Shown one piece after another: positions 15,292 through 22,800 of a DNA stretch of 33,900 nucleotides. How positions within the stretch are numbered: position 1 is the first letter of the stretch; each line of letters opens with the position of its first letter. The stretch lies in the IMG/VR virus record IMGVR_UViG_3300045131_001128, positions 1-33,900 of that record; one strand, written 5' to 3'. Made by a program: the position numbers and the translations under genes. Origin of the DNA: a virus. The notes beneath the pieces were generated by a model, which was given only the letters and a program-made list of their open reading frames with translations, ran no database searches and had not been told where the DNA came from.

Positions 15292-17139
15292 TTACTCAAG
15301 AATAACAGAACAATCTAAGACGCCTCCGACCGTTATATAAAGGCCTCTTGTAAAACTGGTATCAAACAAATCGATAAATCTCTCTCCAGTTGTAGCTACT
15401 GCTGACAAAGTGTTGGTGTTTAGAATCAAACTTCCAACTGCACCCGATCCACTAGCTAAAGTAGCAGCACCCCAAGTAGTATTAGCTAAAGTTTCAGTGG
15501 TAGTAATAGCATTTCCAGCACTTCCAAGTAGTCTAGCTTGGATAACCTGTGAATCAGCAGCGTTTGTAGTTGCTATAACATCACCGTGTGGGATAGTTCC
15601 AGTTGAATATAGACTTCCCATACCAGAACCTCCATTTATTGCCAACTTCATATTATCAAGGGCATTTGCAACAGCAGCACCGTGTAAGATTTGATCCGCA
15701 ATAGCACTGGCTCCAGATGTTTCTGACAAAGCAGTTACAAAAGTATAGACTCGGCCATTGATTGTAATTGTAGCAGCCGCAGTTGTAACACCAGCATCAG
15801 AAGCGCCTGTTCCTCCCCCCAAAGTGGTATCTTCCCAAGCAGTATTAGCACAAGTGGTTGTAGTTGCATAAGCGTTTGGAGTTACTCCAGGAGTTCTAGC
15901 AATAACAGTTTGTTCAGTATCAGTATTTGTAGTTGCCACAACACCAGGATGAGCTAGAGTTCCGGTTGAATAATTAGTTCCAACAACTCCACTAGCATTG
16001 ATAGCGGCTTTAAGATTATCTAAAGCAGTAGCTTCATCTCCACCATATAAGACTTGGTAAGCCACAGCATCAGCACCTAGTGATTCAGAAAGTTCTGTTA
16101 CAAAAGTGTAAACAGTTGAACCAATAGTTACAGTTGCACCAGCAACGGTTACTCCGGCATCAGACGCACCAGTTCCTCCACCTAAAGTAGTATCTGGGAA
16201 CGAAGCAGCAGCACAAGTTTCGGTTGTAGCTACTGTATTAAGTGAAGTTCCTGCTACCCTACCTTTTAAAGTAATTGTAGTAGCATCAAAAGCACTTACA
16301 GTTACTTGGGTATGAGCAACAGTTCCAAAACCAAAAGTTGTTCCAGCTAAACCAGAAGTTTCATTTGCGATGATAGCGTCTTTCAAGTTAACAAGAGAAG
16401 CTTCAACAGTCGCACCAATTAAAACTTCATTTGCTACTGGAGGATTTACACTTAAAGAATCTCTAAAAGTATAAACTTTTGTTCCGATAGTTACTGTTTC
16501 AGCAGCCAAACCACCAGTTAAAGCATTTTTATCTCCGTCCCAAGTTAAATGAGCAGAAGATTCATCACAAGCAATCGAGTTACCGGCAGTTCCACCTAAT
16601 TTAGCAGTAGCAGTAATTACTAAACCTGAATCACTTAATGATAAGGTTATCCCTTCATTTACTTCGGCTGATATGGTTCCAGATGGACCAGATCCAAATT
16701 TAGCAGCCTTATAAAGATTAAGCATTGATAAGACAGCGGTTCCACCAACCAATACTTGATTAGCAGCAACAGGATCAGTTTTAAAGGTATAGACTTGGGT
16801 TCCAAAGGTTGCAGTATCTCCGTCTGAAACATCTGTATCATCAGAGGTTAAAGTTCCGGATGCTTTCACAACATCCTTATGATTAGTTCCAGCATTTGTA
16901 AAGACAGTAACAGCGTGTGAACCTGGCACTAATGCACCACTCGATACAATTTTAGATGTAGCGTGTGAAGCAGCAGCCATAGCTCCTACACTTGTTAAAG
17001 TTCCAACAGCAACAGCACTACCTTCGGTTCCATCAATCAAAGCGATAGTTCCGTTTGTGTGAGAGTTAATATTGATACCTTTTACGATACCAGGACCAAC
17101 TTTTATTATTCCACTTTCATTTTTGTTTATAACAGTCAT
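15292..17139 (-). CDS. Repeat-bearing virion surface protein (615 aa)
   Basis: Four repeats of about 110 residues (about 100-210, 213-321, 332-442, 452-562). Each has (V/I)TI-G-x-(K/T/R)-VYTF, an NQVL/YQVL (I/Y)GG element, a (D)N(L/M)K-x-AI helix, a TGT-x-(A/P)H strand and a GN/PN-A-x-TT segment. The flanks (GIVKGININSHTNGTIALID at 19-38, and DTSFTRGLYITVGGVLDCSVIL at 593-614) look like two halves of one small beta domain resembling stand-alone phage decoration proteins, so the repeats appear inserted into that domain. A head or tail surface display role is inferred. It lies between the portal and capsid modules. Confidence 0.65.
   Translation of the reverse strand: MTVINKNESGIIKVGPGIVKGININSHTNGTIALIDGTEGSAVAVGTLTSVGAMAAASHATSKIVSSGALVPGSHAVTVFTNAGTNHKDVVKASGTLTSDDTDVSDGDTATFGTQVYTFKTDPVAANQVLVGGTAVLSMLNLYKAAKFGSGPSGTISAEVNEGITLSLSDSGLVITATAKLGGTAGNSIACDESSAHLTWDGDKNALTGGLAAETVTIGTKVYTFRDSLSVNPPVANEVLIGATVEASLVNLKDAIIANETSGLAGTTFGFGTVAHTQVTVSAFDATTITLKGRVAGTSLNTVATTETCAAASFPDTTLGGGTGASDAGVTVAGATVTIGSTVYTFVTELSESLGADAVAYQVLYGGDEATALDNLKAAINASGVVGTNYSTGTLAHPGVVATTNTDTEQTVIARTPGVTPNAYATTTTCANTAWEDTTLGGGTGASDAGVTTAAATITINGRVYTFVTALSETSGASAIADQILHGAAVANALDNMKLAINGGSGMGSLYSTGTIPHGDVIATTNAADSQVIQARLLGSAGNAITTTETLANTTWGAATLASGSGAVGSLILNTNTLSAVATTGERFIDLFDTSFTRGLYITVGGVLDCSVILE
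15454..16842 (-). repeat. Four tandem coding repeats of about 330 bp
   Basis: The repeats in the 615-aa gene are clear at protein level. The last two are also similar at DNA level: both borders share GGTGGAGG-type glycine codons encoding LGGGTGASDAGVT. This points to recent internal duplication and possible copy-number change. Confidence 0.65.
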
Positions 17140-17159
17140 TTTATTAAGTTAATTATTTA

Positions 17160-17498
17160 TTAAAGCGCGGGATTTCCTTCTTTCTTTTCTTTGGGTGGCT
17201 CTACGACCCTTGCCATCCTTTTCAATTCATTGAAACCACCCTCTAAAGCATTGATCCCATACCACAATGCTCGAAGATCAGCTCCAACTTGCTCATTTGA
17301 TACTTCCTTATCTATATTTGCTACCAAGGTAAAGGCCATATTTCTTGTTGGGCTAGATGCTACTCCTTTTCTCAAGGTTCCATTACTATATAGCCCGGTC
17401 AGTAATATTTTTCTAACTGCCTCAAATTGTATTGGATTATTAACAAACTTATGAATTTCATTTGCCTCTAATTCGGTTAAATAACTTTTTTCGTCCAT
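17160..17498 (-). CDS. Small helical protein between portal and decoration genes (112 aa)
   Basis: Not recognised. All-helical by pattern: SYLTELEANEIHKFVNN, then FEAVRKILLTGLYSNG, and a last helix ALEGGFNELKRMAR before a lysine/glutamate-rich tail. It is 12 nt after the portal gene. Small helical proteins at this place can be head-completion or chaperone proteins, but no motif is decisive. Confidence 0.6.
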   Translation of the reverse strand: MDEKSYLTELEANEIHKFVNNPIQFEAVRKILLTGLYSNGTLRKGVASSPTRNMAFTLVANIDKEVSNEQVGADLRALWYGINALEGGFNELKRMARVVEPPKEKKEGNPAL

Positions 17499-17510
17499 AA
17501 TATTTTATAA

Positions 17511-19310
17511 TTAAGCAACTGGCACTACCGGTTGTCCGGTTGGTGGTGCTATTGGGCTAATAAGACCTTCATTTCCTGGTTCAGGTGTAACTGGAGTCGC
17601 TGGCATCATAGTAAATTTAGTAAAATCTCCTGGTGATAATCCTGATGCTTCTAACATTTCGTTAAATATCTTAGCCATTGCTGGATTTTGTAGAACTGCT
17701 GGATTTCCAATAATACCTCTAAAGATATTACTAAACTTATCTGTTAATTGATTTAGGTTCTTTTGTTTACCAGCAATATTAACCTTAACATCTATGTTGG
17801 CATCTTTCATCTCCTCTTTGAAGATAGACATAAAATGCTTATTGCCTTTTTTCTTAAATTCTTCTACGGCTTGATCTACAAATTGGTCAATCTGTTCTTG
17901 GGTTGTTACCTTTCCTTGAGTCATACCTTTTCTAATACCAACTGTGGCAAAAGTATTAGCTAATGAAGTGGCTACAAATTGCATCTCATCCATTGATAAT
18001 TCTTCCATCCAATCTGCACCTTGATTCATTTCGGCTACTAAATCATTGATAATCCAATCTCTATACATCTCACCAAAGAACGTAGCAATCCTACCTTGTC
18101 GGAATTCGTGAATACCTAATCCTTGTCCAGTTACAATTTGTGTAGTTCCAAGAGGAGTTCCTGATACTGGAGTAATACCTAGTTGAGCATCATTTGCTGA
18201 TCCAGTTGTTCTTCCATTTATTTCCCAATCTTGAATAGACTTCTCAAACCTCTCATAGTTCATTGGTTGTAAGACTACTTGTGATATGGTTGTGTTCTCC
18301 TCAGTCGTTAAGATTTCTCCTTTCTTTAAATCTGTTAAAGATTTATTCTTTCCAGCAAATGATTGATCTGTGGTTTGAACTGCAATGATAGAAGCAACAT
18401 CAAGCATTTCTCTGATCTGAATGATTGAGTAGTTAATCCAAATTTGTGGTTCAAACAATTCCTCTATTCCACCAAATCCACAAGCTCTACCATAAATTTC
18501 ATCTCTAACAATAGCTTTATAAGGTGATTTGCTTTCTTTTCCTTTATACAAAGTAATACCGTGTTTCTTATCATCTTTAGATTTGTAGAAACAAACAACG
18601 TGTAATTGACGTGAATATACTCCAGGATCTCCTTCTGGGTCTAAGTCAGTTTCAGGTCTAACAGCGTGTAATTCGTAAACTTCAATATATCTTCCTGGTG
18701 TCTTAGCTTTGTTGTTATCAGCTTGATCGGCAGACTTCTCGGCCTTAGCCATTGTAATAGCCTCATCAATAGCATCTGAATCCCATTTACCTTTCATTTC
18801 AGCTAACTGATCTGGTGCATAGGAATGTTTCTCACAAATTGGGCCGGAAAGAATATCAGTCTGGTCACAAAAAGCTATTCTCTGTAATGGCACTCTCTCT
18901 GGTCGTTTAGCATTAACCTTTTTAACTAAAGCTAAACCATAATCAACATAGCTCTCAACAACTTCATCAATCAAAGTGTCAAAGCTATATTTATAAGTCC
19001 AATTATCGTGATATTTCCTTACTAAAAGAGATTTATATGATTCATCAATATTATCTACATATGGTTCAATATCTGTGACGTTAAATCCTTCTGAACGATA
19101 CTGAACATTTAAAATAGGGCGAATAATATTACGAAAAGGTTTCTTACCCAATTCTGTATCTTCATAACGAGAGTTCTTTAAAAGAGTGGATCGTCTAATA
19201 TGTTCATACATATTCCATTCCCAACCACCAACAACCGGAACTTTCTGTGTTTTAAAAGCAGTTTCTTCAGTAATTATATATTCATAAATCGAATCTTTTT
19301 TTTCCTCCAT
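17511..19310 (-). CDS. Portal protein (599 aa)
   Basis: Length and position (upstream of scaffold and capsid, downstream of the terminase) match a portal. Seen: an N-terminal segment with RPILNVQYRSEGFNVTDIEP, a wing region with alternating strands (IEVYELHAVRPETD ... LHVVCFYKSKDDKK), GFGGIEELFEPQIWINYSII (stem-like helix), a long helix YRDWIINDLVAEMNQG, and a Pro-rich tail (PVTPEPG ... PTGQPVVPVA). The portal ring is the DNA gate and the docking site for the terminase and tail. It lies 1 nt after the 108-aa gene. I assign it by layout and composition rather than by an invariant motif. Confidence 0.75.
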   Translation of the reverse strand: MEEKKDSIYEYIITEETAFKTQKVPVVGGWEWNMYEHIRRSTLLKNSRYEDTELGKKPFRNIIRPILNVQYRSEGFNVTDIEPYVDNIDESYKSLLVRKYHDNWTYKYSFDTLIDEVVESYVDYGLALVKKVNAKRPERVPLQRIAFCDQTDILSGPICEKHSYAPDQLAEMKGKWDSDAIDEAITMAKAEKSADQADNNKAKTPGRYIEVYELHAVRPETDLDPEGDPGVYSRQLHVVCFYKSKDDKKHGITLYKGKESKSPYKAIVRDEIYGRACGFGGIEELFEPQIWINYSIIQIREMLDVASIIAVQTTDQSFAGKNKSLTDLKKGEILTTEENTTISQVVLQPMNYERFEKSIQDWEINGRTTGSANDAQLGITPVSGTPLGTTQIVTGQGLGIHEFRQGRIATFFGEMYRDWIINDLVAEMNQGADWMEELSMDEMQFVATSLANTFATVGIRKGMTQGKVTTQEQIDQFVDQAVEEFKKKGNKHFMSIFKEEMKDANIDVKVNIAGKQKNLNQLTDKFSNIFRGIIGNPAVLQNPAMAKIFNEMLEASGLSPGDFTKFTMMPATPVTPEPGNEGLISPIAPPTGQPVVPVA

Positions 19311-19311
19311 A

Positions 19312-19638
19312 TTATTTTAGTTGTAGCATTGTGTTCTTTGCAAAAAACTCTGCCATTAGCTTGTTATTAAATAACTTCCTAGCTTGAAATGGGTGCATTA
19401 TCCTAGTAACTTTCTTTCCATTATGAGTAACCTCAATAATAACCTTACCAGTAACCTTCTTTGGCTTAATAGTTAAAATAGTTTCGGCTAAATTATCTGT
19501 ATTAACAGTTAGTTTCTGACCACAAACAGATACAACAAATTCAAAAGAATTCTCTATTGCTTTTTTTGCATCCTCAATAACCTTACCAACATTCTTATTA
19601 GTAACCTCAACTCCTTTTGTTTTTTTAGTTCTTGCCAT
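19312..19638 (-). CDS. Small basic protein before the portal gene (108 aa)
   Basis: A lysine-rich N-terminus (MARTKKTKG), a central alpha/beta region with VVSVCGQKLTVNTDNLAETILTIKPKKVTGKVIIEV, and a C-terminal helix FQARKLFNNKLMAEFFAKNTML. Proteins of this pattern precede portals in uncultured phages (recalled); the function is unknown. It is the first gene of a late transcript, and its ATG lies 9 nt beyond the -10 of promoter copy 4. Confidence 0.65.
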   Translation of the reverse strand: MARTKKTKGVEVTNKNVGKVIEDAKKAIENSFEFVVSVCGQKLTVNTDNLAETILTIKPKKVTGKVIIEVTHNGKKVTRIMHPFQARKLFNNKLMAEFFAKNTMLQLK

Positions 19639-19647
19639 ATTGATTAT

Positions 19648-19677
19648 ATGTTATCACTTTAATAAATGGTCGGATAT
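19648..19677 (-). promoter_or_regulatory. Late promoter copy 4 (TCCGACC type), near-leaderless
   Basis: ATATCCGACC, then 14 nt ending in TGA, then TAACAT (19653-19648). The ATG is 9 nt beyond the -10. The promoter begins directly after the last base of the structured RNA at 19678-19807. Confidence 0.65.
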
Positions 19678-19807
19678 GGGGTGTGCCGAATTGAACGGCC
19701 TATATCACAAAGTAAGCTACCAAGCTATGAAAATGACGGAGAATCGAACTACCGTTACCTTGTTGTTCAAAATTGTAAAAAAGAACTGATACTTCACCTG
19801 TCACCCC
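19678..19807 (-). ncRNA. tRNA/tmRNA-like structured RNA
   Basis: It fills the gap between the terminase stop and late promoter 4. On the minus strand the ends pair like an acceptor stem: GGGGTGA (19807-19801) with ACACCCC (19684-19678), 6 of 7 pairs. Next to the 3' strand is a T-arm: GCCG, loop TTCAATT, CGGC (19699-19685). GTATCA (19792-19787) pairs with TGATAT (19707-19702), in the place of the anticodon or tmRNA P2 stem. Inside it are a GTTC/GAAC hairpin, a second T-arm-like hairpin with loop TTCGATT (19755-19736) and a D-arm-like AGC-TTGGTA-GCT (19726-19715). No standard tRNA of 70-90 nt can be folded with confidence, and no CCA is encoded. It may be a tRNA relic, a nested pair, or a new tRNA-like RNA. 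Confidence 0.45.
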
Positions 19808-20983
19808 TTATAATGCTGGATTCTTATGATCCACACTTGCCCAATGACGTTCTGGTCGTTTAAAATTTATTTTATAAGCTATGGTATAACGAATAGCATC
19901 CATACTGTGAGAGTATTGATGTTCCGGCACATTTAAAACCTTTCCATCTCTATCTGTTTCCCATAAATAGTTACGGTATTCTTTAATAATATTTATCGAC
20001 CTTTTTGTAACTGAAATCTGTTGATTCTGAACAAACTGAATACCAACATTAACTGAATCCTTACCCTTAACTGCACCAACGATTGGAATACCATAACTCT
20101 TAATTTCATCTATTGATTTAGGTTCAGCACTATCGGCTATAACCATTCCGTATTTCTCGGCTTGGAGTAAATCAACGATTTGCTTGTTGGAAAGACCTTT
20201 TGTGTAGGTTACCTCATCCAATATAATGCCACCATTGAAGCTATATTGAGCCACAAGGCTTGTTGGATCGTTTGTATAGCCAAAGTCAAGCCCATAGCGT
20301 TCTAGGCGCGCCTCGTGGGGTATTTCATCAATTATCTTCCAGTCTTTATATATCTTACCTTCAACCTCTCCAAGTTGACCTAAACCATAAACCTGCCACC
20401 AACCGGTTCTATTCATACGTTGTTCAAGTGATTTGATAATCTCTGGTGGACAACCTTCGTTATCCTTATAGGTTAGAATCATAAAATCAACGTCATCTCT
20501 CTTTTGCACCAATTCAGTATGCGCCCAAAATTCATTAGTTGGGTTGTAGTCTATTATAAAAAATTCTTTTGTTCGGATCTCTAACTGTTCAAAGGCTTCA
20601 AACTTATTATTGTTAGCCTCATTCATAAAACACCTGTCACGTCTTGCTCCTCTTAATTTATCTCCGTTATCAGTTGAGAAGAATTCAATCTGTGATCCAG
20701 TTTCAAAAGTATAGATTGAATCAGTTGCATTCCACCGATTCTCTTGCCAATAATTATGAGCTTGCATTATATTTTTAAAATCTCGGATAGCACCCTTCTT
20801 TAAATGGGGAATGGACTCAGAAACAACTGATGTAAGTGTTGGTATCTTATCTGTTTGCGCCATTGCTATAAGATAGATCAGGATTGAGATAGTTTTAGAA
20901 GCTGATGAACCACCCTGAATAACCCTTATTCTTTTAGTTAAAATACTAATCCTTTTGTATGCTGTTGTTTCTAAAAAACCCAT
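19808..20983 (-). CDS. terL: Terminase large subunit (ATPase and nuclease)
   Basis: 391 residues, matching the Terminase_3 type. The Walker A is the variant GGSSASKT at 24-31; FMNEAN (119-124) fits Walker B plus the catalytic Glu; a possible coupling motif is FIIDYNPTNEFW (142-153). The nuclease domain shows GLDFGYTNDP (231-240, first Asp), IADSAEPKSIDEIKSYG (282-298, second Asp) and YSHSMDAIRY (357-366, third Asp). It drives headful or cos packaging through the portal. The ATG at 20983 overlaps the 3' end of a tiny membrane-protein gene by spacing only 1 nt. The stop abuts the structured RNA. Confidence 0.93.
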   Translation of the reverse strand: MGFLETTAYKRISILTKRIRVIQGGSSASKTISILIYLIAMAQTDKIPTLTSVVSESIPHLKKGAIRDFKNIMQAHNYWQENRWNATDSIYTFETGSQIEFFSTDNGDKLRGARRDRCFMNEANNNKFEAFEQLEIRTKEFFIIDYNPTNEFWAHTELVQKRDDVDFMILTYKDNEGCPPEIIKSLEQRMNRTGWWQVYGLGQLGEVEGKIYKDWKIIDEIPHEARLERYGLDFGYTNDPTSLVAQYSFNGGIILDEVTYTKGLSNKQIVDLLQAEKYGMVIADSAEPKSIDEIKSYGIPIVGAVKGKDSVNVGIQFVQNQQISVTKRSINIIKEYRNYLWETDRDGKVLNVPEHQYSHSMDAIRYTIAYKINFKRPERHWASVDHKNPAL

Positions 20984-20984
20984 T

Positions 20985-21071
20985 TTATATACTTGTTAAA
21001 ATTACCCCCAACACCAACACCCCTACCACTACCCATAAACAGAAACATATTATTTTTATAAAGGTGGGCAT
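20985..21071 (-). CDS. Tiny single-pass membrane protein (28 aa)
   Basis: Start ATG 21071 lies directly after the TAG of the 93-aa gene, and TAA 20987-20985 is 1 nt before the terminase ATG. MPTFIKIICFCLWVVVGVL and the following residues form one hydrophobic helix over most of the length. The perfect tiling between two genes supports that it is translated. Function unknown; a membrane microprotein such as a lysis or exclusion factor is possible. Confidence 0.5.
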   Translation of the reverse strand: MPTFIKIICFCLWVVVGVLVLGVILTSI

Positions 21072-21353
21072 CTATTTTACTTTTATTATTTCATAGACTC
21101 TTTCGGTTTTTGTAGCAATATGTTCAGAAGGGACTTCCTTAAATGTTTTTCGTGGTCTTAGTTTCAGATACTTAGCCATTCCATAAACAAACTCCTTTAA
21201 GCTATCTTCCTTAGCTGACTCACCTACAAAAATTGAACCACCGTCTTCACATTTTTTTAGCTTCTCCTCTAAAATATTACAACGACATCTTAAATCTGTA
21301 ATTGCTTCAGCGTGATATTCCATACCTAACCATTTTCTAATTGCGTTTTTCAT
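21072..21353 (-). CDS. Small helical protein of unknown function (93 aa)
   Basis: Not recognised. N-terminal amphipathic KNAIRKWLGMEYHAEAI, then a coiled-coil-like segment with CRCNILEEKLKKCEDGG, and a basic alpha/beta end (FKEVPSEHIATKTERVYEIIKVK). Three cysteines lie within residues 23-36. It is followed without a gap by the tiny membrane protein. The N-terminal helix and cysteines could suit membrane anchoring, but this is speculative. Confidence 0.65.
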   Translation of the reverse strand: MKNAIRKWLGMEYHAEAITDLRCRCNILEEKLKKCEDGGSIFVGESAKEDSLKEFVYGMAKYLKLRPRKTFKEVPSEHIATKTERVYEIIKVK

Positions 21354-21363
21354 ACTCTATTTT

Positions 21364-21756
21364 TTATTTAGTGTCACTTGTTGATAAATCAGCTATAATC
21401 TCCTCTAATGTATCTACTGCATCATCATCTCCTTCAACCACTTTTCTTAAATCTGCTTTACATTTCTCATACCCCGCTTTTTCCGCTACTTCATAGGTTT
21501 TTTGGAAAAGTGGCAAATAACTCCTAGTTTCTTTTCTGTCGCTTTCTTTCTCTTGTTCAGACAAATCAGCATATTTGGTATCAATCTGCCTAAACCACCT
21601 TTCAACATACTCTTTAGGAACAATTAAATTACCTAGACTATCTTTCTCAAACTTTGAAAACATATACTTCTGCCACCTAGCCCACCTATCGTGTTCTAAA
21701 TCAGCACCTTTCTCTACAAACTCTCTCTCCCACTCTTTTTTTAATTCTTCTGACAT
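21364..21756 (-). CDS. Conserved phage protein with EHDRWARWQKY motif (130 aa)
   Basis: Residues 20-34 (LEHDRWARWQKYMFS) followed by IVPKEYVERWFRQIDTKYADLSEQEKESDR form a pattern that I recall from many uncharacterised phage and prophage proteins related to the RyR-domain group. The C-terminal third is an acidic helix (EGDDDAVDTLEEIIADL). No catalytic residues are evident. It lies between the Dam-like gene and the terminase operon. Function unknown. Confidence 0.7.
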   Translation of the reverse strand: MSEELKKEWEREFVEKGADLEHDRWARWQKYMFSKFEKDSLGNLIVPKEYVERWFRQIDTKYADLSEQEKESDRKETRSYLPLFQKTYEVAEKAGYEKCKADLRKVVEGDDDAVDTLEEIIADLSTSDTK

Positions 21757-21769
21757 TTTATTGGGGTGA

Positions 21770-22234
21770 TTATTTTTTAATAAGCTCTATTTCAAATTTA
21801 TCTTGTAATTTCATCACAACACTTCCAAAAGCTGGTGATTTCCCTTTTTTACCTAAACCACTTTCAAAGTTAATTCTTCCGCTAGGAATATAGATTTTGC
21901 CCCCCCCTACTGAATTATGGAAACGAGCCGTGGTAATAAACTCAATCGGAAATAAGATATATATTTCGTTCTTTGCCCTTTGGTATGTTTCCCAAGCCTT
22001 AATCATAAACTCGTGCTTTCTGGTAAAAGGTGGGTTAATCCAAATCCGTTTATGTGGTGTCCAGTCTTGTGCTAGTCCATCCGTTTCAATCGTGTCAAAG
22101 AGTGGTATTCCTAAATCTTCTGCCTTCTCTTTTGTGGTAGCTGGGTCATAATCAAATACTCCAAATCTCGCCACAAACTCTTTTGGAGTATAGTATTCGT
22201 TATCTTTTGTAAATTGAACTTGTGATTTTGCCAT
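21770..22234 (-). CDS. Dam-like phage N6-adenine methyltransferase
   Basis: 154 residues, near the length of the phage Dam family (PF05869-type). Seen: EYYTPKEFV near the N-terminus, FDYDPATTKEKA (the D-PATT segment is typical), and IWINPPFTRK (about 64-73), the catalytic (N/D)PP(Y/F) motif. IPSGRINFESG and FGSVVMKL resemble the C-terminal strands of the family. The predicted reaction is transfer of a methyl group from SAM to adenine N6 in phage DNA, probably for protection from restriction. A riboswitch-like leader (22255-22405) precedes it; the ATG is 20 nt beyond its last hairpin. No SD. Confidence 0.85.
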   Translation of the reverse strand: MAKSQVQFTKDNEYYTPKEFVARFGVFDYDPATTKEKAEDLGIPLFDTIETDGLAQDWTPHKRIWINPPFTRKHEFMIKAWETYQRAKNEIYILFPIEFITTARFHNSVGGGKIYIPSGRINFESGLGKKGKSPAFGSVVMKLQDKFEIELIKK

Positions 22235-22254
22235 CTTATTTTTTTATTATCTTG

Positions 22255-22405
22255 CTAGACTAACTCGTAAAAGCTCGTCTAGGTTTGTGAGAGTGGGAGG
22301 ATTCAGGCTGGAAAGCGTTCGGATAAACTTTAAAGGGGTTTCACCTCTGCTGTGTATTGCACACTAGTTTCCCCATTTTCCAATCTGATTTCTCACACCC
22401 TCTTT
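22255..22405 (-). ncRNA. Structured leader, riboswitch-like, before the Dam-like gene
   Basis: The 185-nt gap has no gene but pairs extensively. On the minus strand: P1 TGTGAGA (22397-22391) with TCTCACA (22292-22286); P2 GATT and GGAAA (22385-22377) with TTTCC and AATC (22314-22310 and 22303-22300); P3 GGGG (22374-22371) with CCCC (22338-22335); P4 TGTG-CAATA-CACA (22363-22351). After P1 comes a separate hairpin CTAGAC/GTCTAG (22282-22255), 20 nt before the Dam-like ATG. Nested helices closed by P1 and then a downstream hairpin is the shape of a riboswitch with expression platform. I match no known class. Confidence 0.4.
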
Positions 22406-22419
22406 GATTTGTTAAATAG

Positions 22420-22761
22420 CTAATCCCTAATTACTGTTGCGATTGGTGTCGGTAAATCTTTTCCATTAGTGGTTATATCAGTTTTAATCGTAGCCGTTCC
22501 GTGTAAACGATCTAAATCATCTTTATAAAACTTGAAATCTCCTTTCCTAGCCCTTAATAAACTAGCTTCAACTAATTCATTTTCTATTTCATCTTCTGTC
22601 TTACCTAGTTTTTTACCTAGACTAACAATAGCTTCAGCTCTGATCGTGGCATAATTCCTCTGACCTTTAGGGCGACCATTAGGATTATTAGTTTCTCCTG
22701 GTTTACAAGGTTTAAGATTGAGCAATCTCTTATCAATGTTTTTTTCTTTGTTTTCAATCAT
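22420..22761 (-). CDS. Terminase small subunit candidate (DUF5681-type N-terminus, 113 aa)
   Basis: Residues about 17-33 read KPCKPGETNNPNGRPKG, the Lys-Pro-Gly-x-T-x-NPNGRPKG signature of DUF5681-like phage proteins that are often annotated as DNA-packaging or terminase small subunits. Helices follow (RAEAIVSLGKKLGKTEDEIE), then FYKDDLDRLHGTATIKTDI near the end, also typical of these proteins. It would recognise phage DNA and hand it to TerL. It is separated from terL by the Dam-like gene and three small genes. A promoter at 22771-22800 puts the start almost at the ATG. Confidence 0.65.
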   Translation of the reverse strand: MIENKEKNIDKRLLNLKPCKPGETNNPNGRPKGQRNYATIRAEAIVSLGKKLGKTEDEIENELVEASLLRARKGDFKFYKDDLDRLHGTATIKTDITTNGKDLPTPIATVIRD

Positions 22762-22770
22762 ATTGCTATA

Positions 22771-22800
22771 ATTATACTACTAAACTTCTAACTTGTCCAA
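22771..22800 (-). promoter_or_regulatory. Promoter for the terminase small subunit candidate
   Basis: TTGGAC (22800-22795), 18-bp spacer, then perfect TATAAT (22776-22771); the ATG is 9 nt beyond the -10, which again implies an almost leaderless mRNA. It lies in the 3' end of the C5-methylase gene. Confidence 0.5.
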
